Shown piece by piece: positions 18,631-27,924 of a stretch of 64,000 bases of DNA. Each line of letters begins with the position of its first letter. The stretch's first letter is position 1. Origin of the DNA: JADHUC01 sp964623055 (GTDB lineage Bacteria; Planctomycetota; Planctomycetia; Pirellulales; Pirellulaceae); NCBI GenBank assembly GCA_964623055.1, contig CAZURK010000011.1, positions 45,731-109,730 of the forward strand. Direction: 5' to 3'. The notes under the pieces are model-generated. The model was given only the letters and a program-made list of their open reading frames with translations. It was not told the origin of the DNA and ran no database searches. Made by a program: the position numbers and the translations under genes.

Positions 18631-20298
18631 TCAGGGGAAGAAGACCGGCACCGCCCATTTGCCGAAGCGGATCGTCTCGCCGGCAGCGCAGTCCTTCTGA
18701 TAGAGCGTGCAGTAGTTGGCGGCCGAAGTGGGGTTGAAAAGACGGACCTCCGGCAGCGCGACCATCTTGAAGCCCCGGTCCTTTATGGCCTGTGTCTGGG
18801 AATCACGGTTGCGTTCCGGTGCTGGCGTGAGGAACCAAACAGAGCCTGCGCGTCTGCAGGTCACGGACTTGGTGCCGTCCATGGCGATCCGGAGGAAGCG
18901 CGCGCCCTTCAAGGCTTCGGGCAGTTCCGCGGCGATGTAATCGCGATCGGTGAAGAGCTTCACGCCGGGCGAATACGCTAGTGACTCAGCGCCAGCTTGG
19001 GCGAGCGTCCCCGGACTCTTCTTGCGCATGGCCTCGCCGGCGGCGTTAGCATTCACGGGCTGGGGGGGCACCTTTGGCCTCTCTTGTCCGCCGGAAGCCT
19101 TGCTCACGAGTTGGCGCAGACGCACAGCGTTGCTCATTGCCTTGCCGGCGGCGGCATCCTCCTCGCGGAACGTCGCCATGAGGATGTTACGGTCGCCCGT
19201 GCGGCTGAAGTCGTAGATGATGCGGATCAGACCGTCCGCTGTCTGCTGGCCGTCGGGATAGGAAACGCCCGATCGCTCGTCCAACATGAGGCCGCCGCTC
19301 CACGCGTGACCATCGTCGGCGGAAATGAATGCCGTCAGATGCGATCGACCGGTCTTTGTATCCATGGGACCGTGCTTGACCAGCAGCAAATTGCCCGTCG
19401 CCAGCCGCCTGATAAAGAAACGAGCGGGCGTATGGGGTATCGCCGACGGTGTCAGTTCGGGCCACGTCTTGCCACGGTCGGCGGACACGCTTTCACCGAT
19501 GCCATAGTTGGTACGGGCGAGCAGCCAGAGCGAACCATCGCGGCGTTCGATGAACATGTGCTCGTCGAACTGACGGTCCTTGACCGGCACGTTGCAGCCG
19601 CCGCGCAGGGTCCATGTTTTGGCCTGATCTGTAGAGACAATCATCTGCGCACTGTTGTCGTGCTCACGCCACTTCGAGATAGGCAGCACCCACTCGCCGG
19701 TGGAAAGCGTCAGCGGTTTGCACATCATGACGCCATCACCGATGCGGCGCGGTTGGCTCCACTTCGGCTGCTCTTCATCCGGCTGGCATGTCTCTATGCA
19801 CCAGACGCCGAGTTGTGCATCGCGGCGTCCTCTATCCATTTGTGCCCAGAAGACGAACAAGCGCCCGTCGGGCGACACCCACAGTTCCGGATCGAAGGAG
19901 CGCGCCATGCCGTCGCCATCTGGATCAATGACGAGTATCTCCTTCCAAGTCGAGCCGCCGTCGCCGCTGGTGCTGAGCACGACATAGTTGTTGTGGTCCT
20001 CAGCCGGCGTCACGCCCGCGTACCAATTGGCCCACAGCCGCCCACCGGGAGCCACGGCCATGCTCGGGATACCCTGGAAAGCCCGATTGGTGACGGCATG
20101 TTCCGGGAGCGGAGGGCCGACATGCTGCGGCGGAGCCAACGAGGCACGTTCTGCGCCCAATCCGGCTGGAGCAAGGAGCGTGGAGATCGTCAGTGTGGCC
20201 AATAAGGTACGAAGGAGCATTTTCATCATGGCACGTTTGATGCGGAAATACGTTTCGCGGCCACCAGAGGATGTCGTGAGCAAAGGGTGGGGATTCAT
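18631..20298 (-). CDS. exported sialidase-fold protein with C-terminal accessory domain
   Basis: About 555 residues if started at the ATG at 20298 (weak AAGGCG site); starts at 20229 or 20226 give a shorter leader (MMKMLLRTLLATLTISTLLA) without a visible site. The propeller occupies most of residues 70-430 with Asp-boxes such as STSGDGGSTW, STDQAKTW and SADRGKTW, ending with RIIYDFSRTGDRNILMATFR, the conserved signature of planctomycete exo-sialidase-like proteins. The last ~115 residues (KLFTDRDYIAAELPEALKGA ... LYQKDCAAGETIRFGKWAVP) correspond to the N-terminal domain of the other sialidase-fold protein (13896-15647). Possible glycan hydrolase or binder. Confidence 0.82.
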   Translation of the reverse strand: MNPHPLLTTSSGGRETYFRIKRAMMKMLLRTLLATLTISTLLAPAGLGAERASLAPPQHVGPPLPEHAVTNRAFQGIPSMAVAPGGRLWANWYAGVTPAEDHNNYVVLSTSGDGGSTWKEILVIDPDGDGMARSFDPELWVSPDGRLFVFWAQMDRGRRDAQLGVWCIETCQPDEEQPKWSQPRRIGDGVMMCKPLTLSTGEWVLPISKWREHDNSAQMIVSTDQAKTWTLRGGCNVPVKDRQFDEHMFIERRDGSLWLLARTNYGIGESVSADRGKTWPELTPSAIPHTPARFFIRRLATGNLLLVKHGPMDTKTGRSHLTAFISADDGHAWSGGLMLDERSGVSYPDGQQTADGLIRIIYDFSRTGDRNILMATFREEDAAAGKAMSNAVRLRQLVSKASGGQERPKVPPQPVNANAAGEAMRKKSPGTLAQAGAESLAYSPGVKLFTDRDYIAAELPEALKGARFLRIAMDGTKSVTCRRAGSVWFLTPAPERNRDSQTQAIKDRGFKMVALPEVRLFNPTSAANYCTLYQKDCAAGETIRFGKWAVPVFFP

Positions 20299-20349
20299 GA
20301 ATTCGCCTTGGGGTTGGGATTGAAAGAAAGACGGGCAGTGGGTGCCCAT

Positions 20350-20666
20350 TCTACAACAGGATACTAACTCGATCTCACGTCTGCGACTTTTTCCAGCTTC
20401 TGGCGATTTCCTCGAGCGTACGCCCTTTGGTTTCGGGCATTACGAATCAGCCAAACAGCAGAGATCGCTCGCGCCGGCCTCCAATACGTTGTTTCGATTC
20501 TCTCGTGCGTCATTGAGCTGTTTCGCTTGCAGGGCATCGATGATACGTTGGTGACTGTTGGATGACAACTAATCCGCTGCTTGTCACAGGATGGATGTGG
20601 AGCGTCTGCGCTGGCGTATGGGGTCTCCACGTTCCGGCGCTCCGGAAAATCTTAAGCGAGAGGATC
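20350..20666. other. divergent intergenic region with transporter relic
   Basis: This stretch separates the minus-strand sialidase gene from the plus-strand beta-helix gene and must hold promoters for both, though I cannot point to a convincing -35/-10 pair. It contains the sugar-porter relic at 20375-20461, described separately. Nothing else coding is supported; frames from 20562 into the beta-helix gene are open but lack a signal-peptide logic. Confidence 0.5.
20375..20461 (-). pseudogene. C-terminal relic of an MFS sugar-porter transporter
   Basis: On the minus strand this encodes LLFG, an in-frame TGA, then FVMPETKGRTLEEIARSWKK and a stop at 20375-20377. PETKGRTLEEI is the hallmark at the end of the last membrane helix of sugar-porter family MFS transporters. 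The TGA at 20447-20449 sits where these proteins usually have an aromatic or tryptophan residue, and no helix 12 can be read upstream, so only the tail survives. It implies that a sugar transporter gene once lay beside the present glycan-degradation genes. Confidence 0.65.
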
Positions 20667-21911
20667 ATGACACAACCCGGAACAAGGACTACCGGTACGT
20701 TTTCGTTGCGAGTGCTGGCGGCGGGCCTGCTTCTGGTGGTCAGCATTGCGAGTGGTTCGCCTGCTGCGAGTTGGGATCCGGCGGCAGCGGACTACGCGGG
20801 CCGCAGAGGTACAACGTTGTACGTCTCGAAACTGGGTGACAATTCGGACGGAAGCAGTTGGCCGAAGGCGTTTCGGACGATCCAAGCGGCGCTGGATGCC
20901 GTACCTGACAGTGACGGGGGGCATCAGATCATTGTCAGGCCGGATACTTACGTCGAGGCCAATCTTGCCCCGGCCCACAAAGGCGCGTCGGGTGCCTACA
21001 ACGCTTTGATCGGCGATTACGACGGCAGCCTCGGCTCGGGCGCGAAAGGCTGGGTCCTGATCGACAGCGGAGACCCGGAGAAAGGCTTCAAGAGCTGGGA
21101 TTGGTGGAGCACCTTCCGCGCATCGGACAAGCACTGGCACGGCGGAAACAACGAGGAGACCTTCTCCAGCATTATTTGGGACCGCTGGGTCTTACGAAAC
21201 CTTTACGCGGCTGCCGGAGACGCAGGCCTGTTCTGGGACCTGACTAACAAGAGCGGCGAAGGTTTCACTATCGTTGTCGAAGACTGCGTTGGCACGGGCC
21301 GAGCATTCGGTGGCGGAGTGGTTTATCCCATGGTGCGCGAGAACGAGCCGAGTGTGTTTCGGCGATGCTACTTCTTGTCGCTCGACTGGGTTGGCGACAC
21401 GGCGGCTGTCCTGGTAGGTGGATGGGAGAAGTCGATGCCCGAAAATCCGCACGTCGTTTTTGAGGATTGCACGCTCGTCCATGCCGACAACGCCGTTGCC
21501 GTGTCGTACGCCAGCCACTGCGCCCGCGCCAAATTCATCGGCTGCCGTATGATTGTGTTGAACTTCACCCAACCGGAAATGGGCGGACAATCGACCGGCA
21601 TCCTCTGCACCCAGGGCCACCGGCCAACCGGGCGACTGCATGTGGACCTGGAGGATTGTTTTCTGGCTGGATATAGCGTCTTCACCCCAGGCCCAGCCTC
21701 CAAAGCCCTCAGCTACACCACCAAGGGCAGGGTTCAGGCCTACGTTCAGTTCAAGCAGACTGTGCCCGAAGGATTCGAACGCTTGGGACTTTGGCCCGCT
21801 GAGTTGTTTTCCCAGATGGCCCCTCCGCGAAGCCCGAGTGACCTGAAAAGCAGAAGGACCGAACCATCGGATTTGCAGGAGTCAGTACGGCAGTTTTCCC
21901 TCCTTCATTAG
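20667..21911 (+). CDS. exported right-handed beta-helix protein
   Basis: The ATG at 20667 follows GAGAGG and starts a 414-residue protein with a signal peptide (TFSLRVLAAGLLLVVSIASG). Residues about 45-90 contain TTLYVSKLGDNSDGSSWPKA followed by FRTIQAALDAVP, the typical opening of pectate-lyase-like parallel beta-helix proteins. Repeated short strands such as VVEDCVGTG, FRRCYF, FEDCTLVH, FIGCRM and LEDCFLAG follow, matching helix coils. Such proteins bind or cleave polysaccharides. The last ~30 residues (RSPSDLKSRRTEPSDL...) look unlike the rest and may be read-through after an old frameshift near the end. Confidence 0.75.
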   Translation: MTQPGTRTTGTFSLRVLAAGLLLVVSIASGSPAASWDPAAADYAGRRGTTLYVSKLGDNSDGSSWPKAFRTIQAALDAVPDSDGGHQIIVRPDTYVEANLAPAHKGASGAYNALIGDYDGSLGSGAKGWVLIDSGDPEKGFKSWDWWSTFRASDKHWHGGNNEETFSSIIWDRWVLRNLYAAAGDAGLFWDLTNKSGEGFTIVVEDCVGTGRAFGGGVVYPMVRENEPSVFRRCYFLSLDWVGDTAAVLVGGWEKSMPENPHVVFEDCTLVHADNAVAVSYASHCARAKFIGCRMIVLNFTQPEMGGQSTGILCTQGHRPTGRLHVDLEDCFLAGYSVFTPGPASKALSYTTKGRVQAYVQFKQTVPEGFERLGLWPAELFSQMAPPRSPSDLKSRRTEPSDLQESVRQFSLLH

Positions 21912-21921
21912 AAGAATTCGA

Positions 21922-24171
21922 ATGGAGATTTCGAAGATCGCTCCCGTATCCTTGCCAGGCATTGAAACGCACTGTCTGAACTGTATTGCCTTCGATCCGC
22001 AGGGACGATATTTGGTCGCCGCTGGAGGCACAATGGTACGTGGCAAAGCGCTGCGCGAGGTGATTTCGTGGAGCCTGCCGGAATTTGACGTGCGCTGGCA
22101 TACCGTGGAAGAGGCGGAATCGCGCATTGCTCACCTCACGATGAACCCCGACGGGCAGGAATTCTTCACTTACTGCACGGAGAGCCGTGCCACCGTCTGG
22201 GATGCCGACGGCCAGATGGCCAAACGCACGATATCCATTGGTATCTCCCGAGGCAATGCAGTTTATGCCGCTGACGGACGCACCTTTGCGATCCCGACCG
22301 ATAACAAAGTCACGGTCCGTGGAAACGCCAAGGGACGCATCGCCACGAGCTACACACTCGACCTCGGTGAGTACACTTCCGCGGAAACGGTCGCGTTTCT
22401 CCCCGGGACGGACAAGTTGGTCGCCGGCTGTAGCGTCATCAAGGCCAACGGTACGATTTCGGGCTTGATCGTCTTGTTGAATCTGAAGAACGGGAGAATC
22501 GAGCGCAAGACGCCGGTGGAAATCGCGCCAAGCGGCATGACGATGGATCCGGAGGGACGTTGGCTGTGCGTTGTCGGCAGACGAAAGAGCCGCGGCTATG
22601 TCGTGTTTTGGGACCCAATCGAGTGGAAACAGATCGTTGGCAGCTCCGCCCATGGCGGAGGCATCGAAGGCGTAGCGGCCGCTCCGGATGGAGTGCTCGC
22701 AGCGACATGCGGTCATGACAATATCGTTCGGTTGTGGAGCACCGAAACCTGGAAGACCGTCGTCAAACTCGACGCGCACGGATGCGAGGGAAGCGGGACC
22801 AGCGGCGTTGCCTGGTCGCCCGACGGCGTGTATCTGGCGTACGCTAATTCCGCAGGTCTGAATCAACTCGGCGGAGGTGTCTTCGTTTACCGGCGAGGTA
22901 ACAGCGACCGTCAGTGGCAGTTGATCGCGCCGTGTCTGCGGCAGACATCCGCCGACGAGTTGCAGAGGCCGCGCCACATTAGAGTTTTCGGTTCGCGTGG
23001 CGAGATGGACACCTTCGGCAACTTTGATGTTCCCGTCAACGCTCTGCCCGAAAGATGCTCGCTGTGTACATTTCCGGACATCGACTCTGTTCCTCAGCCT
23101 TACCTGCTCCGTCGCGGCGTCACGGCTCCGGGCGACTTCGCGATCGCCCAACTTGGGAACTTCTTCGTGCGGGAGACAGCCCGGAAGGTCATCGAAGTTG
23201 CAGCGCCCGGATCGTGCAAGTTCTACACCACGGTTCACTACAAGACCGGCGACGTGACCGATTGGTTTCTGGCCGTTCCGCAGACTCAGGTCGAAACGGC
23301 AAAGCTCGCTGATGGGACAGTGCGGTGCAAAGCCTGTCATGAACCGAAGATTTCGTGCAAGTTTGACGAACTGCAATACGAACCGCCCGCGGCCGATATC
23401 TTCAAGTCCAAGCAGTGGATTGGCTCGCAGACGGCGGAAAACGCGAAGTGGTACTGGATGCACATTTTGAAGGTGAAGAAGCCACCGAAGGCGCGCAAGA
23501 ACCAGTGGACACGAATCGATATGGATCGGGAACTGTGGTTCTCCGTGCGGCTGAGCTTGCTTTTCAAAGAATTGCGCATCAAGGGCTTTCCTTACCGTGC
23601 TCTCGAGCAACGCCGGCCGAGGGACGCCGAGTCGGACTGGATCGCGGCACAGAGGGAGAAATTGTCGTCTGGCCGAGGCGGCGCCAAAACCGAAGAACGT
23701 GGCACCACGAAGGCTACAGGCGCCGCCAGTCCCAGTGCAGCGAAATGGCTGACTCGCTTCATCGCAGCCAACACGTCCACCAGGCCTCTATGCAATATTT
23801 CAAGCTTACGGGCCTGGACGAAAAAGCACGACATCCCGCTGCCCAAAGACTATCAACGTTACGCGACCAAAGTCGGCCGGAAGAAATTTCGTGATCTGAT
23901 GGGATTGGAAGGGCTGGATGTGCGAATCGTCGGCCCCAGCCAATTTGACGTCGAGTCCTTACGCCGCGATCCTCCCGATGACCCCGCGGACGAAGCGGAA
24001 CCCGATGGTCTGATGTTCGCGATTGCCATCAATGGCGATTGCCTCTGCTTTGATCTGCGCAGTCCCGCGAAGGATTATCCCGTATTCTGTTACGATCACG
24101 AAGCCGAGACGTTCACACCTTTCGCCGACAAGTTCGCCGCAGCGGTGCGCCGCTTGGCATCGGGCGAATAG
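21922..24171 (+). CDS. WD40 propeller protein with cysteine-rich middle and SUKH-type C-terminus
   Basis: A 749-residue cytosolic protein. Residues about 10-320 hold WD40-like blades (FDPQGRYLVAAGG, DPEGRWLCVVG, APDGVLAATCGHDNIVRLWS, WSPDGVYLAYAN). Residues about 378-530 include two CxxC knuckles (CSLC, CKAC) and resemble the cysteine-motif immunity or toxin-partner domains of myxobacteria and planctomycetes. Residues about 625-745 (LRAWTKKHDIPLPKDYQRYA, GDCLCFDLR, FCYDHEAETFTPFADKFAA) look like a SMI1/KNR4 (SUKH) domain, often an immunity protein for secreted toxins. It starts 10 bases after the beta-helix gene. Domain names are from recall; the WD40 part is the most certain. Confidence 0.72.
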   Translation: MEISKIAPVSLPGIETHCLNCIAFDPQGRYLVAAGGTMVRGKALREVISWSLPEFDVRWHTVEEAESRIAHLTMNPDGQEFFTYCTESRATVWDADGQMAKRTISIGISRGNAVYAADGRTFAIPTDNKVTVRGNAKGRIATSYTLDLGEYTSAETVAFLPGTDKLVAGCSVIKANGTISGLIVLLNLKNGRIERKTPVEIAPSGMTMDPEGRWLCVVGRRKSRGYVVFWDPIEWKQIVGSSAHGGGIEGVAAAPDGVLAATCGHDNIVRLWSTETWKTVVKLDAHGCEGSGTSGVAWSPDGVYLAYANSAGLNQLGGGVFVYRRGNSDRQWQLIAPCLRQTSADELQRPRHIRVFGSRGEMDTFGNFDVPVNALPERCSLCTFPDIDSVPQPYLLRRGVTAPGDFAIAQLGNFFVRETARKVIEVAAPGSCKFYTTVHYKTGDVTDWFLAVPQTQVETAKLADGTVRCKACHEPKISCKFDELQYEPPAADIFKSKQWIGSQTAENAKWYWMHILKVKKPPKARKNQWTRIDMDRELWFSVRLSLLFKELRIKGFPYRALEQRRPRDAESDWIAAQREKLSSGRGGAKTEERGTTKATGAASPSAAKWLTRFIAANTSTRPLCNISSLRAWTKKHDIPLPKDYQRYATKVGRKKFRDLMGLEGLDVRIVGPSQFDVESLRRDPPDDPADEAEPDGLMFAIAINGDCLCFDLRSPAKDYPVFCYDHEAETFTPFADKFAAAVRRLASGE

Positions 24172-24225
24172 ACTTGTGCAGGATGACCGTGTTCCCGATC
24201 AGCTACTCTTGTCCGGGAGGACATC

Positions 24226-27200
24226 ATGAACCGCATTCCTCCGCCGATAGCCGTCATCCTGTTGTTCCCTGGATCCGCATTCGCACAGGTCGACGATGCC
24301 GCGAACTCCCCGCGCACCATGCCGCCCGTGTGTTCCACCACGATTTCCCTCGATGGCGACGAGTGGCTGCTGTCGACCGATCCGACGAATGAGGGCATAC
24401 GGCAGCAATGGTTCGAGACGCCGCGAGCGGAGGCACAGCCGACCAAGGTCCCCTGGATCATCCAAGGTGCCTTCCCCGGCTACCACGGTGTTGCATGGTA
24501 TTGGCATGATTTCCACGCGCCGAACAATCCGCACGCCGAAGGACGATACCTTCTTCGTTTCTGGGCCGTCGACTACAAGGCCGATGTCTGGCTCAACGGA
24601 GTCAGCGTCGGTGGGCATGAGGGCGGCGAAACGCCGTTCACGCTCGACGTGACGGATGCAATCAAGGCAAACGCCAACAATCGGCTTGCTGTCCGTGTGT
24701 TGAACCCGACGCACGAACCGATCGACGGCATCGTGCTGAACCAAACGCCACACCGCAACAAGGTGATCCCTTATCACGCTGGCGCTTCCTACAACCACGG
24801 TGGAATTGTGGATTCGGTCGAACTGCTGATCGTGCCGGCAGTCCGCATCGAGGGTGTTTTTGCGCGAGCGGATGCCAAGACGGGAAAGATCCGGCTACAC
24901 GTCAATTTGCAGAACGCGGCGGAACGTGAAGCTAGAGTGCAGTTGGAGTTCGCTGTTGCGCCTGCCGCAAGCGGCGAAACGTTGGATGCTACCGTCATCG
25001 CGCGGAACCTGCCTCCGGGCGATTCCGTTACGGAAGCCGAGCTGCAAGTCACCGACCCCCGTCTGTGGCAGTTGAACGAGCCGAATCTGTATCGTGTGAC
25101 TGCGCGGATCCACGAGAACGACAGCAATTCGTTCGACGAGCACTCCGTTCGCTGCGGTTTTCGCGAGTTTCGGTTTGACAACGGGTATTTCCGTCTCAAC
25201 GGAAAACGTCTGTTCCTGCGTTGTTCGCACACCGGCAACCACTGCCCGGTGGGTCTGCAGTTGCCGCCCGATGCCGACATGCTGCGGCGTGATCTGTTGA
25301 ACGTGAAGGTCATGGGCTTCAACGCGATCCGATTCATCGCCGGCGTGGCGACGCGATATCAACTGGATCTCTGCGACGAGATCGGGCTGATGGTCTACGA
25401 GGAGCACTACGGGAGTTGGTGCCTTGCCGATTCGCCAAAGATGAAGGAGCGATGCGAGCGGGCGTTGAGCGAAATGATTCTGCGCGATCGCAACCATCCA
25501 TCTGTCGTGATCTGGGGCCTGTTGAACGAAACGGCCGAAGGGCCGGTGTTTCGGAACGCCGTCGAGTCGCTGCCAATGATTCGTTCCCTGGACGATACTC
25601 GCATGGTCATGCTGAACAGCGGGCGCTGGGATCTGCACGGTCGAGGCATGCTCGAAGGGCTGGAAATATGGCGCACCCCAGACGGCCCCGACCCCAACGT
25701 CACACGCAACTCGAACAAGCGACCGTTAAGCGGACTGGGCATTACGTGGCAGCCCCGGCAGATGGCACTACATCCAGGGCCGAAGGGTGAGTACAGCGTT
25801 GCGCGATGGACGTGTCCTGCGGGCGCGGAATACGCCGTCGATGCCACTTTCGCCGGAATCGCAAAGGAGGCCACGACCGACATGCACGTCCTGCACAACG
25901 GCCATTCGCTTCATGACGGGCTGATCAACGTCGCCAGCTACGGAAACGAATCCGCTTTCTCGAAAACGCTGACGATAGAGAAGGACGACACGCTGGATTT
26001 CGTCGTCGGCTTTGGAAACGGCTTCTATGGGGCCGACACGACGGCGCTTGCGGCGACGATCCGATCAGCCGACGGAAAGGTGTACGATGCCGCTCGCGAC
26101 TTGTCGGTAGCGGCGAATCCAAACGGTCCGTGGCAATACGGTTTTCTCGCGCCAAGCCCCAAGCCGGATGTCGGAACTTTGAAGCTGTATGCCCGCGGCG
26201 AGACGCAACGCAGCGAAGGCGTCGTCGGCAGTCTAAGTAATCCCGGGTCGGCCGAGTGGGAAGACGTGCTCGACGACAAGCATCCCTACCAGCGAGTTCC
26301 GCACACGGCATCGGTGATAGACACTTTGCGCACTGTCAGCGGCGGAAGGCATCCGGTCTTCGTGTCCGAATACGGCGTGGGCAGCGCGGTCGACTTGTGG
26401 CGTGTCACGCGCCATTACGAACGGCTCGGCAAGGAGCACGTCGAGGACGCTCAATTCTATCGCGACAAGCTGGACCGATTCCTGGCCGATTGGGACCGCT
26501 GGAAAATGTCGGAATGTTTTGCCTCGCCCCAGGACTTCTTCGCGCAGAGCATTCGCCAAATGGCAGCGGAACGTCTTTACGGTCTGAACGCCCTACGGTC
26601 GAATCCAAGCCTGGTGGCCCATAGCCTGACGGGCACCGTGGATCAGGGCATGAGCGGCGAGGGGCTGTTCACGACCTTCCGCGAGTTGAAGCCTGGAACG
26701 ACAGACGCGTTGTTCGAGGCGTTGGCCCCCTTGCGTCTGTGCCTGTTCGCCGAGCCGCTCCATATCTATCGAGGAACGCGTGTCAGGCTGGAAGCCGTGC
26801 TCGCCAACGAAGATGCCTTGTCGCCGGGAGACTATCCCGTGCGTCTTCAAGTGATCGGCCCACAGATGAATCGAATCGTCGACCGCGTAGTGAACGTGAC
26901 CGTATCCGCCGAGGATGACGGCGAGGAACCGCCGTTCGCGATACCCTTCTTCTCCGAGGACGTGACGATCGACGCTCTTGGCGGTGCATATCGGTTCGTG
27001 GCCACGATGCAGAGCGGCGGCGCGCCGACGGGCGGCGAGGTCGTGTTCCACGTCGCCGATCCGGACGAAATGCCAAACGTGGAAACGGAGGCCGTCCTGT
27101 GGGGCGACGACCCGGAATTGACGAAATGGCTCGCCGACCACGGAATCCGAACGCAGCCCTTCGCGGTTAGCAGGCTCGGGGCGGGTCTCCCGACCCCGCC

Positions 27201-27849
27201 GAAACGCCCGACCGAAGGTCTCCCCACCGCATTGAGAGCTTCGGTCGATGCCAGTGGCACGGTCCGGAGGCCGGCCACAGCGAGGGAACTCATTCTTGTT
27301 TCCGCGATACCTCCCGAAGGCGGTGCGGAAGCCTGGAAGAAGCTTGTCCGCCACATCGCCCGCGGCGCCTCGGTCGTATTCCTCTCGCCGAGCGTCTTCA
27401 AACGGGATGATGACCCTGTTGGCTGGCTCCCACTGAGGCACAAAGGGAGCTTGTCAACGCTGATGGGTTGGCTTTACCACAAGGACGAATGGGCGAAGCG
27501 ACATCCAGTCTTCGACGGTCTGCCGTGCGGCGGAATGATGGACTACGCCTTCTATCGCCAGATCATCCCAGACGCCGTCTTCTCGGGCCTCCAGCCGCCT
27601 ACCCAGGCCATCGCCGGAGCGAACAACGCCTCGTTCGACTACTCGTCTGGCCTGATGTTGGCCGAATACCGATTTGGCGAGGGCCGATTCTTCCTGAACA
27701 CGCTATTGATCCGCGAAAATCTGACCAACAATCCCGTGGCCGAGCGCCTGCTACGCAACCTGATCAACTACGCTGCCCAGGATGTGGAGAAACCGCTGGC
27801 CAAGCTGCCGGACGATATCGACACACAACTCAAGGGTCTCGGCTACTGA
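24226..27849 (+). CDS. exported glycoside hydrolase family 2 protein
   Basis: A 1207-residue enzyme with GGAGG before the ATG and a short signal peptide (MNRIPPPIAVILLFPGSAFA). Residues 40-190 are the GH2 sugar-binding jelly roll (YLLRFWAVDYKADVWLNG, GGHEGGETPFTLDVT), 190-305 an immunoglobulin-like domain, 305-740 the TIM barrel with FRFDNGYFRLNGKRLFLR, the acid/base in WGLLNE (E435) and the nucleophile in FVSEYG (E715). An insertion of beta-structure of about 160 residues (560-690) splits the barrel between these two. The C-terminal ~400 residues contain Ig-like and amidotransferase-like parts. Likely a beta-galactosidase, -glucuronidase or -mannosidase type activity, substrate unknown. Confidence 0.87.
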   Translation: MNRIPPPIAVILLFPGSAFAQVDDAANSPRTMPPVCSTTISLDGDEWLLSTDPTNEGIRQQWFETPRAEAQPTKVPWIIQGAFPGYHGVAWYWHDFHAPNNPHAEGRYLLRFWAVDYKADVWLNGVSVGGHEGGETPFTLDVTDAIKANANNRLAVRVLNPTHEPIDGIVLNQTPHRNKVIPYHAGASYNHGGIVDSVELLIVPAVRIEGVFARADAKTGKIRLHVNLQNAAEREARVQLEFAVAPAASGETLDATVIARNLPPGDSVTEAELQVTDPRLWQLNEPNLYRVTARIHENDSNSFDEHSVRCGFREFRFDNGYFRLNGKRLFLRCSHTGNHCPVGLQLPPDADMLRRDLLNVKVMGFNAIRFIAGVATRYQLDLCDEIGLMVYEEHYGSWCLADSPKMKERCERALSEMILRDRNHPSVVIWGLLNETAEGPVFRNAVESLPMIRSLDDTRMVMLNSGRWDLHGRGMLEGLEIWRTPDGPDPNVTRNSNKRPLSGLGITWQPRQMALHPGPKGEYSVARWTCPAGAEYAVDATFAGIAKEATTDMHVLHNGHSLHDGLINVASYGNESAFSKTLTIEKDDTLDFVVGFGNGFYGADTTALAATIRSADGKVYDAARDLSVAANPNGPWQYGFLAPSPKPDVGTLKLYARGETQRSEGVVGSLSNPGSAEWEDVLDDKHPYQRVPHTASVIDTLRTVSGGRHPVFVSEYGVGSAVDLWRVTRHYERLGKEHVEDAQFYRDKLDRFLADWDRWKMSECFASPQDFFAQSIRQMAAERLYGLNALRSNPSLVAHSLTGTVDQGMSGEGLFTTFRELKPGTTDALFEALAPLRLCLFAEPLHIYRGTRVRLEAVLANEDALSPGDYPVRLQVIGPQMNRIVDRVVNVTVSAEDDGEEPPFAIPFFSEDVTIDALGGAYRFVATMQSGGAPTGGEVVFHVADPDEMPNVETEAVLWGDDPELTKWLADHGIRTQPFAVSRLGAGLPTPPKRPTEGLPTALRASVDASGTVRRPATARELILVSAIPPEGGAEAWKKLVRHIARGASVVFLSPSVFKRDDDPVGWLPLRHKGSLSTLMGWLYHKDEWAKRHPVFDGLPCGGMMDYAFYRQIIPDAVFSGLQPPTQAIAGANNASFDYSSGLMLAEYRFGEGRFFLNTLLIRENLTNNPVAERLLRNLINYAAQDVEKPLAKLPDDIDTQLKGLGY

Positions 27850-27924
27850 CGGCGCGGTCCAGCGGCTGGCGGAAGGCCTTCCAGCCTTTTCTGCGAAGAA
27901 GGGCTGCAAGAACAAGGAGATGAA

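Noticed and set aside
18997..20205. 402-codon plus-strand frame opposite the second sialidase-fold gene
   Set aside because: No recognisable domain; the opposite strand encodes the conserved propeller.
20447..20449. TGA read as tryptophan in the transporter relic, implying a variant genetic code
   Set aside because: No other gene in the window needs TGA as sense, and many genes end with TGA; simple decay explains it.
21751..23610. 619-codon minus-strand frame opposite the WD40 gene
   Set aside because: It overlaps the end of the beta-helix gene as well, has no domain, and the plus strand shows clear WD40 repeats.
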